NCBI RefSeq assembly: GCF_018596315.1
Contig: NZ_JAHEAG010000047.1
Coordinates: forward strand, 1 to 39,048
Direction of reading: 5' to 3'
From: Bradyrhizobium sp. SRL28
GTDB lineage: Bacteria > Pseudomonadota > Alphaproteobacteria > Rhizobiales > Xanthobacteraceae
DNA length: 39,048 nucleotides
Positions within the stretch are counted from its first letter, which is position 1. The number at the start of each line of letters is the position of its first letter. Both the position numbers and the translations under genes were made by a program. The notes under the pieces are model-generated. The model was given only the letters and a program-made list of their open reading frames with translations, made no database searches and was not told the DNA's origin. This document shows, piece after piece, positions 25,095-33,029 of the stretch.

Positions 25095-27486
25095 CGAAAA
25101 TGGTGCCATGTTTTCTCACGGTAACCGTGCCGTTTGGAGGAAGGTCACCGTGATGCGGGACACTCTTTGCGTGTTCGAAGCTCACCGTGAATTCCGGGTC
25201 TTGCCCGGTCGGCAGGTAGGGTCGAGGGCTGGCGCGCCGGTGTGGCCCGGGGGTCCCGACCCACACCACGTCTCCAGCCCCCTCCACGTCGCACGCAACG
25301 TGCGGATTTCCCGCATTGCGCGCCCCCATCTGCTTCACGCCAAAGCTTATGGGACCTATCCTGCTGGGGCGACTTTCGGCCCGTCGCGTCGCACTCGATA
25401 AGCGTTGAACAGCCCTAGAGTGTCGTACAGCCACCGCCTATTCCATCGTTCCCAGCCGAAGCCCTTTCGTTTCTGAGCATGCGCCAGATGGCGCCTGACC
25501 TTCCTCTCCACCCAGTCTTTGATGAAGCTGAAGCACTCGCTGGAATGCCCCACCGCGAAGTAGTTCACCCATCCCCGTAGCACCGGATTGATCAGGGCAA
25601 TCACCCGTTCAATCGGTTGCGACCGGTGTCGGCCGAACACCTCTTTGAGCGCCCGCACCAGCGCCGTCCGCTTTTTGAGCTTGGGCGTGTAATGCGGCCG
25701 CATCGCTCCGCTTAGACCGCGGAGGTAGCGGAACTCAAAGCCCAGGAACCCGAAGCACTCACCGCGCTCAAGGTCCACTGTGCGGCTCTTTTCATCATTG
25801 ATTTCAACCTGCAGCTTGCCGAACTCCTCCCGAAGCCGCTTGTCCACCGCCCCGACCAGCCAGTCATGTCGCTTGTAGGCGTCGATCAAGATCACCAGAT
25901 CGTCAGCGAACCTCGCATATTCGATGTAGGTGTACTTGCCATTGCGCGTGACCTCCCGCGCCCGCTCCAGCATCTTGTCCACCTCATTGAGGTAAAGGTT
26001 GCTGAGCAAGGGCGAGATGACTCCGCCTTGTGGAACGCCCTTCTTGCCAGAAGCCTTCAGCATAACCTTCAGAAGGTGCATGATGTCCGCGTCATCTATC
26101 CGCTGCGCCACTTTCGCCAACAGCCGGTCGTGCCGAACATTGTCAAAGTAGGCGCGCAGATCAAAGTCGAGGACCCGCGTCTTCCGCCGGACTATCGCCT
26201 CGGCAACTCGCTTGATCGCATCATGAGCTGTCCGCTTGGGACGATATCCAAACGATCCCGGTTGGAAATCCGCCTCGAAGACAGGCTCGAGTATGAGCTT
26301 GAGCGCGCCTTGCACCACTCTGTCACGGATCGCTGGAGTCGAAAGGACACGGACTTTGCCCCCGTCCTTCGGGATCTCCTGCCTCCGCGCGGGAAGTGGC
26401 TGGTAGGTGCGCCCGATCAGTTCGTCCCGTAACTGCTCGAGCAGAGCCTCCACGCCTTGCGCCTCGATGGCCTCGAAGGTGACCCCGTCTATTCCCGGTG
26501 CCCCATCGTTCCTTTTGGCCATCTCATACGCAGCGCGCAGGGTCTCCATCTTGCAGACGTGGACGTATAGTCCCCAGAACCGCCAGGACGGTTCAGCCTT
26601 CGCCTTGACGTATATTCTCCGCCTCAGGTCCTGCAAATCAATGGACGCCTTTGTCATCTCGTCCTTGCCTTCCCCTATGTTGGAGACATTGCAAATGGCA
26701 GGGCCCCTTCGCTCCGCGGACATTATTCCGCTTCATCGCTACTACGGACCCAGCCGCCACCCTCTCGTCTTCGGCCGACTTCCCGGTTTCGCCGGTTATA
26801 CGGCCTACCTTGCTCCGACGATTTCGCGCCGGGACGAGGAGGGCTTCTCCAGTTGCTTAGCATGTCCTTGTCACCGTGCTGTCGCTTCCACCCCGCCGAG
26901 GTGAACATCCGTATCGGTCAGTCTTCGGCTGCTCATGCGGCCTTCGCCCTCCGGTTGAAGGCTCGGCCCTCGGGGATACTCATTTTCGAGGCCACAATGC
27001 GTTCACTTTTATTACGGCCCGGTGACTCGTAGCCTTCCCACGGAAGACTTCGTCGATAGGCTTCAGAGTTTCAGTTTCCATCACCTCTGCCATCCAAACT
27101 ACGGGGCTCTGACTTCTACCCCGGCAGGTTTGTCTCCTGCTGAACATGCCAGCCTTCGCTGGACACACAACCGGAAAGGCGATTTTCACGAGTTCATCGA
27201 ACGTCAAGACATCATGATCGACGACGACGGGGTCGGTGTTGACGATAATGACGTAATGCTTTTCGGGGGCTTCACCACGATGGAAGTGCTGGTCTTGTGT
27301 GAGATCGATCTTTGGACTGTCGATTCGCACTAACCTGTCTTCTTGGTTACCCTCGCCCCCCTTGTACAGCACCTGACCTTCGGGAACCTGCCCGAGTTCA
27401 TAAAGGCCAACGCCTGTCGTCGGGTTCGGCGAGTGAAGCGGTTTCTGATCGATATGGATACGCACGTCCGGCTTGTCGTCCGACAT
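25069..27486 (-). CDS. multiubiquitin-domain protein, split by a group II intron
   Basis: Exon 1 (27486-27169, 106 codons) begins MSDDKPDVRIHIDQKPLH and contains a first ubiquitin-like repeat (GLYELGQVPEGQVLYKGG, IDSPKIDLTQDQHFHRG) and the start of a second (YVIIVNTDPVVVDHDVLTFD). Exon 2 (25215-25069) adds 48 residues and a stop (GQDPEFTVSFEHAKSVPHHG, HGTIFDVDHTNRS). Removing 25216-27168 joins the GTT and CTG codons, giving KIAFPV-LPTGQD and a 154-residue protein with two multiubiquitin (PF14452) repeats. The end is TNRS, with no diglycine. Without splicing, the frame reads 62 residues into the intron and stops at 26980. GAGG lies six bases before the ATG. Exon 2 overlaps the E1 gene, forming an operon of Ubl, E1 and DUF6527. 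Confidence 0.85.
25291..25323 (-). ncRNA. group II intron domain V
   Basis: On the minus strand GCGCGCAA pairs with TTGCGTGC (one G-U), then TGCGG pairs with CCGCA around a GAAAT loop, with a two-base CG bulge on the 3' side. This 33-base shape is that of domain V. The triad position reads CGC rather than AGC. Confidence 0.75.
25356..26657 (-). CDS. ltrA: group II intron reverse transcriptase/maturase
   Basis: The 433-residue protein supports splicing and retrohoming of the surrounding intron. The ATG at 26657 (MTKASIDLQDLRRR) follows AAGGAC; a longer frame to 26723 is unlikely. RT motifs are clear: GAPGIDGVTFE, RVLSTPAIRDRVVQGAL, FGYRPKRTAHDAI, DFDLRAYFDNVRHDRL, KGVPQGGVISPLLSNLYL and the active site YARFADDL (FADD at 250-253). 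The maturase (GIIM) domain contains INPVLRGWVNYFAVGHSSEC and FIKDWVERKVRRHLA. No HNH endonuclease domain follows, so insertion probably uses nicks or single-stranded DNA. It is intact. Confidence 0.92.
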   Translation of the reverse strand: MTKASIDLQDLRRRIYVKAKAEPSWRFWGLYVHVCKMETLRAAYEMAKRNDGAPGIDGVTFEAIEAQGVEALLEQLRDELIGRTYQPLPARRQEIPKDGGKVRVLSTPAIRDRVVQGALKLILEPVFEADFQPGSFGYRPKRTAHDAIKRVAEAIVRRKTRVLDFDLRAYFDNVRHDRLLAKVAQRIDDADIMHLLKVMLKASGKKGVPQGGVISPLLSNLYLNEVDKMLERAREVTRNGKYTYIEYARFADDLVILIDAYKRHDWLVGAVDKRLREEFGKLQVEINDEKSRTVDLERGECFGFLGFEFRYLRGLSGAMRPHYTPKLKKRTALVRALKEVFGRHRSQPIERVIALINPVLRGWVNYFAVGHSSECFSFIKDWVERKVRRHLAHAQKRKGFGWERWNRRWLYDTLGLFNAYRVRRDGPKVAPAG

Positions 27487-27784
27487 GATGGCCTCGTTGG
27501 TCTAGCGATAGTGCAGATTTTCGCTTTTGGAGGTGAAACTGGATTGCTTCTCTGGAGGCGACACCGACTTTGATCTCTAAATGGGATTCGTCAGGGAAAG
27601 ATCGATGGGGCTTAGGCTTGCTTCCGGAGTCAGCGCTGAAGTCGCCCCAAGATTGGATCGGATGGAGAGGCGGACCATTCTTGCCAGCACAAGGGTTACG
27701 TCAGCGTGGCGACGGTTTCGGCTGCATCGTTTCGATGCCGGCCTGTGGCTGGCCAGCCGCACTGGACCAGTGCTCGGACCGCCT
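27487..27784. other. region upstream of the multiubiquitin gene
   Basis: The minus-strand promoter of the ubiquitin-like operon should lie here. No protein-like frame is seen. No dyad or known regulator site stood out. Confidence 0.4.
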
Positions 27785-27910
27785 TAGTTCGCTTCCCAGC
27801 CGCATCACGTTGTACTGCAGCCAGATCCTTTCCCGCTTCACGCGGTTGCTGCGCCGAAACAACGTCTCCGCATAGATGCCCATGCGGAGTCGGTAGAAAT
27901 GCCCAGCCAT
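27701..27910 (-). other. short conserved minus-strand frame in repeat copy B
   Basis: The frame encodes MAGHFYRLRMGIYAETLFRR and IWLQYNVMRLGSEL, related to the peptide encoded at 19449-19577. It is 69 codons long. The conserved part is the first 42 residues. The family is unknown. Confidence 0.3.
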
Positions 27911-28686
27911 GTCCTGCTCTTATGCTGTTTCGCCGAACTGAGATCGCATCATTATTGACCTTGCCGACCCCCAACAGTCGGCTCGTGAAAGAGGGTTACG
28001 TTTAACTCTGTACAGTAACGACATGTCGATATTGATAAATGCAAGGGGTCCCGGGTTGATGCCTAAATTCCGCGTTCGAGTGTCTTTTTCGACGGATTTC
28101 ACCACACCGATTTGGATCTGCGAGGCTGGCGCGAGCGCTTTCTGGAAGGCATCTTTGAATGGCCGGCGGCGGATGTCACGGATCAGTCGGCCGAGCGGGG
28201 TGGTCAGGAAGCGCAGCTCGTGACGGCGGCGGTTGTCCAGGCTTCTAGGCCGCGCGCAGCACCTGGCGGATAAAGGTTTTCGGCCATGGCGCACGCCTAT
28301 TCCGACGACGGAATGGTCGGTGAAGCCGTCGGGTGCTTTTTGCAGAACGCCGCCGTGATGCGAGCCAGGCGCTCTCGCGCAAGCCAGGCTTCGTCGCCTC
28401 GCTTTTAGCCGCTGCGGCAACCCAGCCATCGGCGATTTCACTGACGCCAAGGTGATCCGGAAGTTCGCCGAAGTGCCGGACGATCTGAGCGCGCTGTGAA
28501 TTGGTTCGCGCGGACAGCATTGTCAATATTTTTGGTCTGCGCTAAGGGAATTAACGAAGGATGGAACTCCTGACATACGATGCCGCCGGATTTGCCCAGC
28601 CCAGCAAGACAGGTCGGCGGTAGGTCTCCTGAGACTCAGGAGGTGGGCCGCCGATTCATGTGGGAGATCAGATCGATCAATACGCA
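27785..28686 (+). repeat. repeat copy B: upstream region plus truncated MarR start
   Basis: Copy B shares with copy C (35111-35597) the block GTACAGTAACGACATG, then TCGATATTGATAAATGCAA (28015-28042), TTTCGACGGATTTCACCACA (28088-28107) and the CTGCGAGG...GCGCTTTC block. With copy A it shares the block at 27785-27930 and the TTTCAC-GACG-CAAGGTGATC block near 28436. MarR-like coding starts at 28561 but has an extra base in ACATACGATG and ends near 28683, where a P450 remnant begins. No gene in it is intact. Confidence 0.7.
28561..28683 (+). pseudogene. MarR-family regulator, N-terminal fragment (copy B)
   Basis: About 120 bases match the start of the gene at 35414, including GGATTTGCCCAGCCCA and the segment encoding RRFMWEIRSIN. 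An extra base near 28577 breaks the frame, and the gene is cut off at 28683, shorter than copy A. Confidence 0.7.
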
Positions 28687-28689
28687 TAT

Positions 28690-29005
28690 GCCGGCGCAGG
28701 GATCGATCCGATTGCGATTGATTGTGTACGCTGACCACAATCCGAAATAGTTGTCCTAAAAGGGAAGTATTTGCGGGATCAGGCAAGGTCATGTTGGGGA
28801 AACGCTCGGACGGCATGGGCAGCGGGATGACGCCAACGGTTCGCCGCGACAAGTGCGCGCCCGCGCAATGATGCGGGCCGTTGCCGAAGGTCTCGTGAGG
28901 ATTGGGCTCGCGCAGCCCGTGGTAGTTCTCGCCATCTACGAGCACGGGCGGTACACCGAAGAGGTTTAGGCGACCGCCGTTGGTTGCGAGAGGCTCCTTC
29001 ACGGC
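28690..29005 (-). pseudogene. cytochrome P450, C-terminal fragment
   Basis: The minus strand encodes NLFGVPPVLVDGENYHGL and the heme loop HETFGNGPHHCAGAHLSRRT, with the Cys ligand in FGxGxHxCxG form. It continues as PMPSERFPNMTLPDPA, normal for the last part of a P450. The N-terminal 300 or more residues are missing and the end runs into the MarR remnant. Rhizobial symbiosis islands carry several P450 genes (for example the gibberellin operon), but this piece is too short to assign. Confidence 0.8.
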
Positions 29006-29035
29006 ACTAGGTAAGGCAACCTGAGACGTGTATTT

Positions 29036-29323
29036 TCAGCAACTCGATAGGTCGCAGGCTTCCAATACCCTCAACGATTTTTCTAAAACACAGTTAGAAA
29101 ACTCACTACTGCCAACGCAGTCATCGATCGCTTTGTTAGTTTGATTTGTCACACAGCCTGAGTAATTGTGGCCCTTGTCTTCCCCGAATTTCTGCCGAAA
29201 TTTAGCGAGGCAGGATTTGCTCGCTCTTCCAGTCTGCGCGATCCACTTGTCACGAGCGATAGGCTCCGCCTGCACAAGCAGCGTCGACCCAAGCAGCATC
29301 GCGATGACCAAAGCATATCGCAT
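29036..29323 (-). CDS. small secreted cysteine-containing protein
   Basis: The 95-residue product has a signal peptide (MRYALVIAMLLGSTLLVQAE, cleavage likely after VQA) and a mature part with six Cys (SCLAKF, SGCVT, DDCVG, NCVLEK, ACDLSSC). The Cys spacing suggests disulfides in the periplasm or outside. GGAG lies nine bases before the ATG at 29323. No family is recognised. It is a single gene. Confidence 0.7.
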   Translation of the reverse strand: MRYALVIAMLLGSTLLVQAEPIARDKWIAQTGRASKSCLAKFRQKFGEDKGHNYSGCVTNQTNKAIDDCVGSSEFSNCVLEKSLRVLEACDLSSC

Positions 29324-29543
29324 GTTCTTATCTCCGCCGGTTAAATCGGACGATACATGAAAACGCTGGACGGCACTCTACATAGGCGCGTCCTAGACTG
29401 CTCCGGACCGCAGAGCGCCCATACCCGCGTAGTTTCTCGCGCTGGTGGCCAGAGTCCGTTGTGGGTCAATCGCTTCGGTCTGACGCACCATCCCGAAATC
29501 ATAACCCTGCTTCAGCCTGTTGGCCGGGCGACCTAGACTGATG

Positions 29544-30179
29544 ATGTGCAATCTCTATTCGATCACAACAACAAATCAGGAAGCGATCATCCGGCTGTTC
29601 CGCGTGATCAATCGCTACGTTGGAAACCTCGCCCCAATGCCGGGGGTCTTCCCCGACTATCCGCAGCACCGACAACGGCACTGAGCTAACGATGATGCGC
29701 TGGGGTATGCGGCCGCCACCGAGGATTGCCGTCCCTCCGGTCACGAACATCCGGAACACCTCGCCGCCGCACTGGCGCGGCTGGCTGAAGCCGGACAGCC
29801 GCTGCTTGGTGCCCGTGAACAGCTTTGCCGAATACTCCCAGAGCCCAACCCCGAGACCAAGAAAGAGGACGTCGTCTGGTTTGCCCTGAATGATGGCCGG
29901 CCGCTATTCGCATTTGCTGGCATCTGGACCGAGTTCAAAGGCCCTCACCTCGTCTACGGTTTCCTGACGACATCGGCGAACGCAGTCGCCGAGCCGATAC
30001 ACCCAAAGGCTATGCCGGTGATCTCGACTGCGGGCGAACAGCGCGACGTGCGGATGCGCGCGCCGTGGGGTGACGGGAAGGCGCTACAAAGACCGCTGTC
30101 GAATGGACTTATGATCGTAAAGCGGGGTGCGGATAAGGAAGACGCTGTTCGGGCCCTATTACAACGGCCAGATTTCTAA
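29544..30179 (+). pseudogene. SOS response-associated (SRAP/YedK) peptidase, frameshifted
   Basis: SRAP proteins form a DNA-protein crosslink at abasic sites through Cys2. The ATG at 29544 gives MCNLYSITTNQEAIIRLF, so Cys2 is exposed after Met removal. After FPDYP a shift near 29660 leads to STDNGTELTMMRWGM and HWRGWLKPDSRCLVPVNSFA. A second shift near 29855 returns to the first frame: KKEDVVWFALNDGRPLFAFA, IWTEFKG and EPIHPKAMPVI. It stops at 30179. Compared with the family it has lost some residues after DYP and after EFKG. The stop overlaps the stop of the GrlR-like remnant from the other strand. Confidence 0.85.
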
Positions 30180-30491
30180 GCCTCTACCAACAAGCGTAAC
30201 TTTGCCTCATATCGAACGCTTTGCTCGCCAACGAGGGCCATTGCATCCGCCTTGGCCAAGGAATCCGATGTGTTGGACCCGGGCCGCCGTCGGTCGCCCG
30301 GTCGGGGTACGTTCTTGACTAGTCATTTTACCCTGCCACCTTCCAGCGGAACACTCATAGCTCCCCATGTAGAACACAAAGGCGTCGCCGCCGTGTATCT
30401 GGCCATCGCGCAGTATCAGGACGCCGCCGACTTCATCGGCTGTGCCGTCGTGTGCCGTAGCGCTCAACGAATAGAGTCCATTCCTAATCAT
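30176..30491 (-). pseudogene. GrlR-like regulatory protein, deletion and frameshift
   Basis: GrlR family proteins are small beta-barrel regulators, first known as negative regulators of type III secretion in enteric pathogens and common as paralogs in Bradyrhizobium. From the ATG at 30491: MIRNGLYSLSATAHDGTADE, GVLILRDGQIHGGDAFVFY and GSYECSAGRWQGKMTSQE. After HIGFLG the frame is lost; the C-terminal part DAMALVGEQSVRYEAKLRLL is in another frame and stops at 30176. About ten residues (the TYND-type loop) are missing at the break. It starts inside the stop of the zinc-ribbon gene (TAATG). Confidence 0.75.
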
Positions 30492-30739
30492 TATCTTTTC
30501 TTGCGCCGCTTCAGCTTTGCTTTGATGGCGGTCCAGTCAATGTAGTCATAGTCGCCGGACCACGAATAGACCTCGACACCGCACACCTGGCATCTGAACG
30601 TGCCAACGTCCTGCAACACCTGACGACATTGCGTTGCTTTATAACCTGCGTTGCAGTTCGCGCAACAAAACACGACGATGATCTTCGCGCCGGTAGCTAT
30701 CCGGCTATTCTCACGTTTGATTGATGGTCTTGCTGGCAC
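30491..30739 (-). CDS. small zinc-ribbon protein
   Basis: The 82-residue product has two Cys pairs, CCANC (about 25-29) and CQVC (about 50-53), in FRCQVCGVEVYSWSGDYDYI, then a basic tail KAKLKRRKKR. It starts with a GTG at 30739 that overlaps the TAG of the upstream gene, and its TAA overlaps the ATG of the GrlR-like gene. Zinc ribbons of this size often bind nucleic acid or act as adaptors. No specific role is known. Confidence 0.6.
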   Translation of the reverse strand: MPARPSIKRENSRIATGAKIIVVFCCANCNAGYKATQCRQVLQDVGTFRCQVCGVEVYSWSGDYDYIDWTAIKAKLKRRKKR

Positions 30740-31038
30740 TAGTCAGCCGAACCCGAAACGACACGAATAAGATCAGTCGTGATGTCGATTTGCGAGCGGC
30801 AAAACGCGAACTGTAATGCGGTAGCTTCCGAAAGATCTTTGGCGCCCGCAACCTTTCGGGCGTAATCCATCCGCACGGTAACAATTCGCTCTAGCAGGGC
30901 GAGCGGTTGCGCAGAGGTCGGCGCGCCCAATTTACTCACTGCATCGAAGAACAGCGCCAGCGCGCTTTCGGCATTATTAATTCCGATTGCGACGAGTTCG
31001 CGTACTGGTGCGGGCACCTCTATCTTGGTTTCCATCAT
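30739..31038 (-). CDS. phasin-like protein
   Basis: The 99-residue helical product (METKIEVPAPVRELVAIGIN) has the pattern of Phasin_2: VPAPVRELV near the start, a linker, and VRMDYARKVAGAKDLSEATA with LQFAFCRSQIDI. Phasins coat polyhydroxyalkanoate granules, and short phasin-like proteins are numerous in rhizobia. The ATG at 31038 overlaps the upstream TGA (ATGA). The assignment to phasins is by pattern and moderate. Confidence 0.55.
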   Translation of the reverse strand: MMETKIEVPAPVRELVAIGINNAESALALFFDAVSKLGAPTSAQPLALLERIVTVRMDYARKVAGAKDLSEATALQFAFCRSQIDITTDLIRVVSGSAD

Positions 31039-31226
31039 CGGTGGTGCCAATCAATTGGCGTGAACCGAAGCCTCCGTCTTTCCATTTCTTCGCGAAGCTC
31101 GTCCGCGTAGGCGCGGACCCCATCACCAGCAAAGCGGTAGCGGCTTCCAGCATCTAAGACGACTTGCTCACGGACGTTCTCGTAAAACGCCAATAGGCGT
31201 TCGTCCTTCATTTGGGAATAGTTCAT
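31035..31226 (-). CDS. hypothetical protein, 63 residues
   Basis: The product MNYSQMKDERLLAFYENVRE is helical and charged (ADELREEMERRRLRFTPIDW). It begins the chain of four overlapping minus-strand genes ending at 30176. The ATG at 31226 has AGGCGA eight bases upstream; the longer frame to 31280 lacks support. Family unknown. Confidence 0.5.
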   Translation of the reverse strand: MNYSQMKDERLLAFYENVREQVVLDAGSRYRFAGDGVRAYADELREEMERRRLRFTPIDWHHR

Positions 31227-31423
31227 GGATCGCCTAAAATGCTTTTGCCGAAAATGACATTTTAAGCCGCGCTTCGGCATTGTGCCAAGGGATATTTCGT
31301 TTTATGCAAAGATAAGCGCATCAAGCGCGGCGCAAAGAGGACAGCGGCGAAAAAATTCACGGCATCCGCCGCGAAAGTCGCATGCTACGATTCTTCGCGG
31401 TGGTTGGGCGTCGGGAACGCGAA

Positions 31424-31660
31424 ATGAACCTTCCGACTCATCGAGAGCGACAGGTCATGCAACGCCTCCGTGGTGGTGCCTGGATCAAGGCTTTCACCCT
31501 AGCGAACTCGCCCAAGACTATCCAGAACTTGCTTGCGAAAGGCTGGATCGAGAGCCGCGGTACCGCAGGTGAATTAGCCTACCGCCTGACTGATAAGGGC
31601 CTGGAAGCAAAAAGGGCGCCGGTGCAAATCTGCCCGAAGAAGGCCTCAGCTACCCTCTGA
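31424..31660 (+). CDS. small winged-helix-like hypothetical protein
   Basis: The 78-residue product (MNLPTHRERQVMQRLRGGAW) has a helix-turn-helix with SPKTIQNLLAKGWIES and a wing AGELAYRLTDKGLEAK, the form of a small winged helix. No ligand domain is present. Similar short proteins are common in Bradyrhizobium, from memory. It is convergent with the gene ending at 31650, overlapping it by 11 bases. Confidence 0.6.
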   Translation: MNLPTHRERQVMQRLRGGAWIKAFTLANSPKTIQNLLAKGWIESRGTAGELAYRLTDKGLEAKRAPVQICPKKASATL

Positions 31661-31877
31661 GAGCCTTCAGCCAAGAGTGCCCCGGCGGGAAAAGATAGCC
31701 GTTTACGACCTTGAGACCAGTACTCGTCAGATCGCCAACGGAGGTCTCAGCCGCCGCGATGATCTGTTCGGCAATAAATTTTCGAATGGACTCATGGTCC
31801 CGGTCCGGCGGAAGCTTCCGACAAGCATATTCAAGCGCCGCCGTCATGTTAGCGAGAGTGGTTTGATCGAATTGCAA
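31650..31877 (-). CDS. hypothetical protein, 75 residues
   Basis: The product reads MQFDQTTLANMTAALEYACR from a TTG at 31877, with RDHESIRKFIAEQIIAAAET and VVNGYLFPPGHSWLKALRG. The longer form matches how I recall relatives in Bradyrhizobium. An ATG at 31847 overlaps the stop of an upstream remnant (ATGA) and is the alternative start. It is soluble and helical; function unknown. Confidence 0.6.
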   Translation of the reverse strand: MQFDQTTLANMTAALEYACRKLPPDRDHESIRKFIAEQIIAAAETSVGDLTSTGLKVVNGYLFPPGHSWLKALRG

Positions 31878-32110
31878 GCAGTGAGTTCATAGGTCTCGCC
31901 GTCGTTGACAATAAACCATACCGCATGCGCGTAAAGATACGCTTCCCCGACGCGAATAACCTATCCCGGCCAGATTGTCCCAGTGAACCGTTATGTCGAG
32001 TGGGTGTTCAATTCTAAGCGCAAAAATACCCACTGGGAGAAACGGAAGCTGAAGAGAGCCGCCATTCGGGAATCCAGTTTCACCAATCAATCGCCAAGCC
32101 TGCCAAAGTA
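31844..32110 (-). pseudogene. remnant of an unknown protein upstream of the 75-residue gene
   Basis: Two frames look coding. One reads RLIGETGFPNGGSLQLPFLP and ALRIEHPLDITVHWDNLAGI. After a shift near 31960 the next reads GEAYLYAHAVWFIVNDGETY and ends ELTACNSIKPLSLT at a TGA at 31846-31844. Together they would be about 90 residues. No family is recognised. Confidence 0.4.
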
Positions 32111-32113
32111 GCG

Positions 32114-32440
32114 CTAGTCTGAGGCTGAGGTTGGATACATCGCCCGGAGTGTCGGGCGCGTGCGAATAGTCCGGCTTGTCACAAATTGTACGCCGACTTC
32201 CTGGCCGTTTAACCGGACCAACTCGCACCGCCGGAAGGCCAATCCTGTCTTTGAAAGCAATAGGAAAAACTGACGTGATCTCAGGACATCTGTCGATCCA
32301 TCTATTCGAAGACACGCGCCCGTCTCAGAAACATCAACGAGTACGCAATCACGCCGCCAGGTGCCATCAGCGCCCAAGAGAGTGGCTCGGTACTCATGTT
32401 CAAATTGAATGCGCTTCGCTTTTCGCTTATCTCGGTTCAT
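32114..32440 (-). CDS. PilZ domain protein
   Basis: PilZ domains bind cyclic di-GMP. The 108-residue product shows the basic N-terminal motif (KRKAKRIQFEH, a RxxxR-like pattern) and DVSETGACLRI (D/NxSxxG). The rest of the barrel follows (FFLLLSKTGLAFRRCELVRL, NGQEVGVQFV). It starts at the ATG at 32440. A single-domain PilZ protein could act as a c-di-GMP adaptor. The residues after QFV may be slightly altered. Confidence 0.8.
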   Translation of the reverse strand: MNRDKRKAKRIQFEHEYRATLLGADGTWRRDCVLVDVSETGACLRIDGSTDVLRSRQFFLLLSKTGLAFRRCELVRLNGQEVGVQFVTSRTIRTRPTLRAMYPTSASD

Positions 32441-33010
32441 ACATTCACGCCGTTCAGTAGCACCTTCAAGAGCGATCTAGAAAGCCGAGACATGAATTAC
32501 TCCTCCGGGTGGCGCCTCGCTTCCGCCCCTCCCGACAGGCAGTTGGTAATCAGTCAGGATGCTATCCCGTCAGCTCGCTATTAGCCGCGATACGCCAGAG
32601 ACACAGCCCATCCTCTATTTCAAAGCGCGCGTCCACGCGGCGCGAAACTCGACCAAGGCATCGGCTTTAAATGAAAGCAAAAGCGAGCAGGCTCGAGCAG
32701 AGCAGCGCGAGGCCTGCCGCGGTCAGTGCCAGCAGGCTGCCGGAGACAAGATCATGATTGCGCATGAAACATCCTCGAGTGCAGCGCAAGGAGAGCGCCA
32801 ATTGCTGCCTTCGTTCGACGTTCAATACATAAAACATTACTCGAATTCACTGCACTATTCCTGCTGCTGCTACGAAAGAACGCATTTTTCCAGCGTGATC
32901 GGCGGACGGTTCGCCGTCTTACGGCGACGACAAAGAATATCCAGGTTTGCGAATTCCGGCCGTGAAAGAGACCAGCTCTTCGGCGTTTCCAAGCCTAACA
33001 AGCGAGGTTG
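32441..33010. other. gene-poor stretch with one possible small gene
   Basis: No larger gene is supported. A plus-strand frame (32559-33014) has non-protein-like composition. The only credible unit is the small minus-strand frame at 32667-32765, listed separately. Confidence 0.4.
32667..32765 (-). CDS. possible 32-residue membrane peptide
   Basis: MRNHDLVSGSLLALTAAGLA is followed by LLCSSLLAFAFI and a TAA at 32667. It is one membrane helix after a short polar head. GAGGA lies six bases before the ATG at 32765, which is good support for translation. No partner is known. Confidence 0.4.
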   Translation of the reverse strand: MRNHDLVSGSLLALTAAGLALLCSSLLAFAFI

Positions 33011-33029
33011 CTAGAGGCCGAGACATTTA

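Larger units (their letters stand above)
25216..27168 (-). mobile_element. group II intron inserted in the multiubiquitin gene
   Basis: The 1,953-base intron is in the same orientation as its host gene. It begins GTGTGTCC (27168 down) and ends CTAC (25216), matching the GUGYG and AY borders of group II introns. It encodes a reverse transcriptase/maturase at 25356-26657. Downstream of that gene come domain V (25291-25323) and a domain VI-like hairpin with GGGCTGG/CCAGCCC and GGTGTGG/CCACACC arms. Its exact removal keeps the host reading frame. Insertion in a conserved gene in sense direction implies it must splice for the gene to work. Confidence 0.85.

Noticed and set aside
32559..33014. 151-codon plus-strand frame
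   Set aside because: Composition and lack of a ribosome site argue against coding; it also covers the more credible minus-strand small frame.
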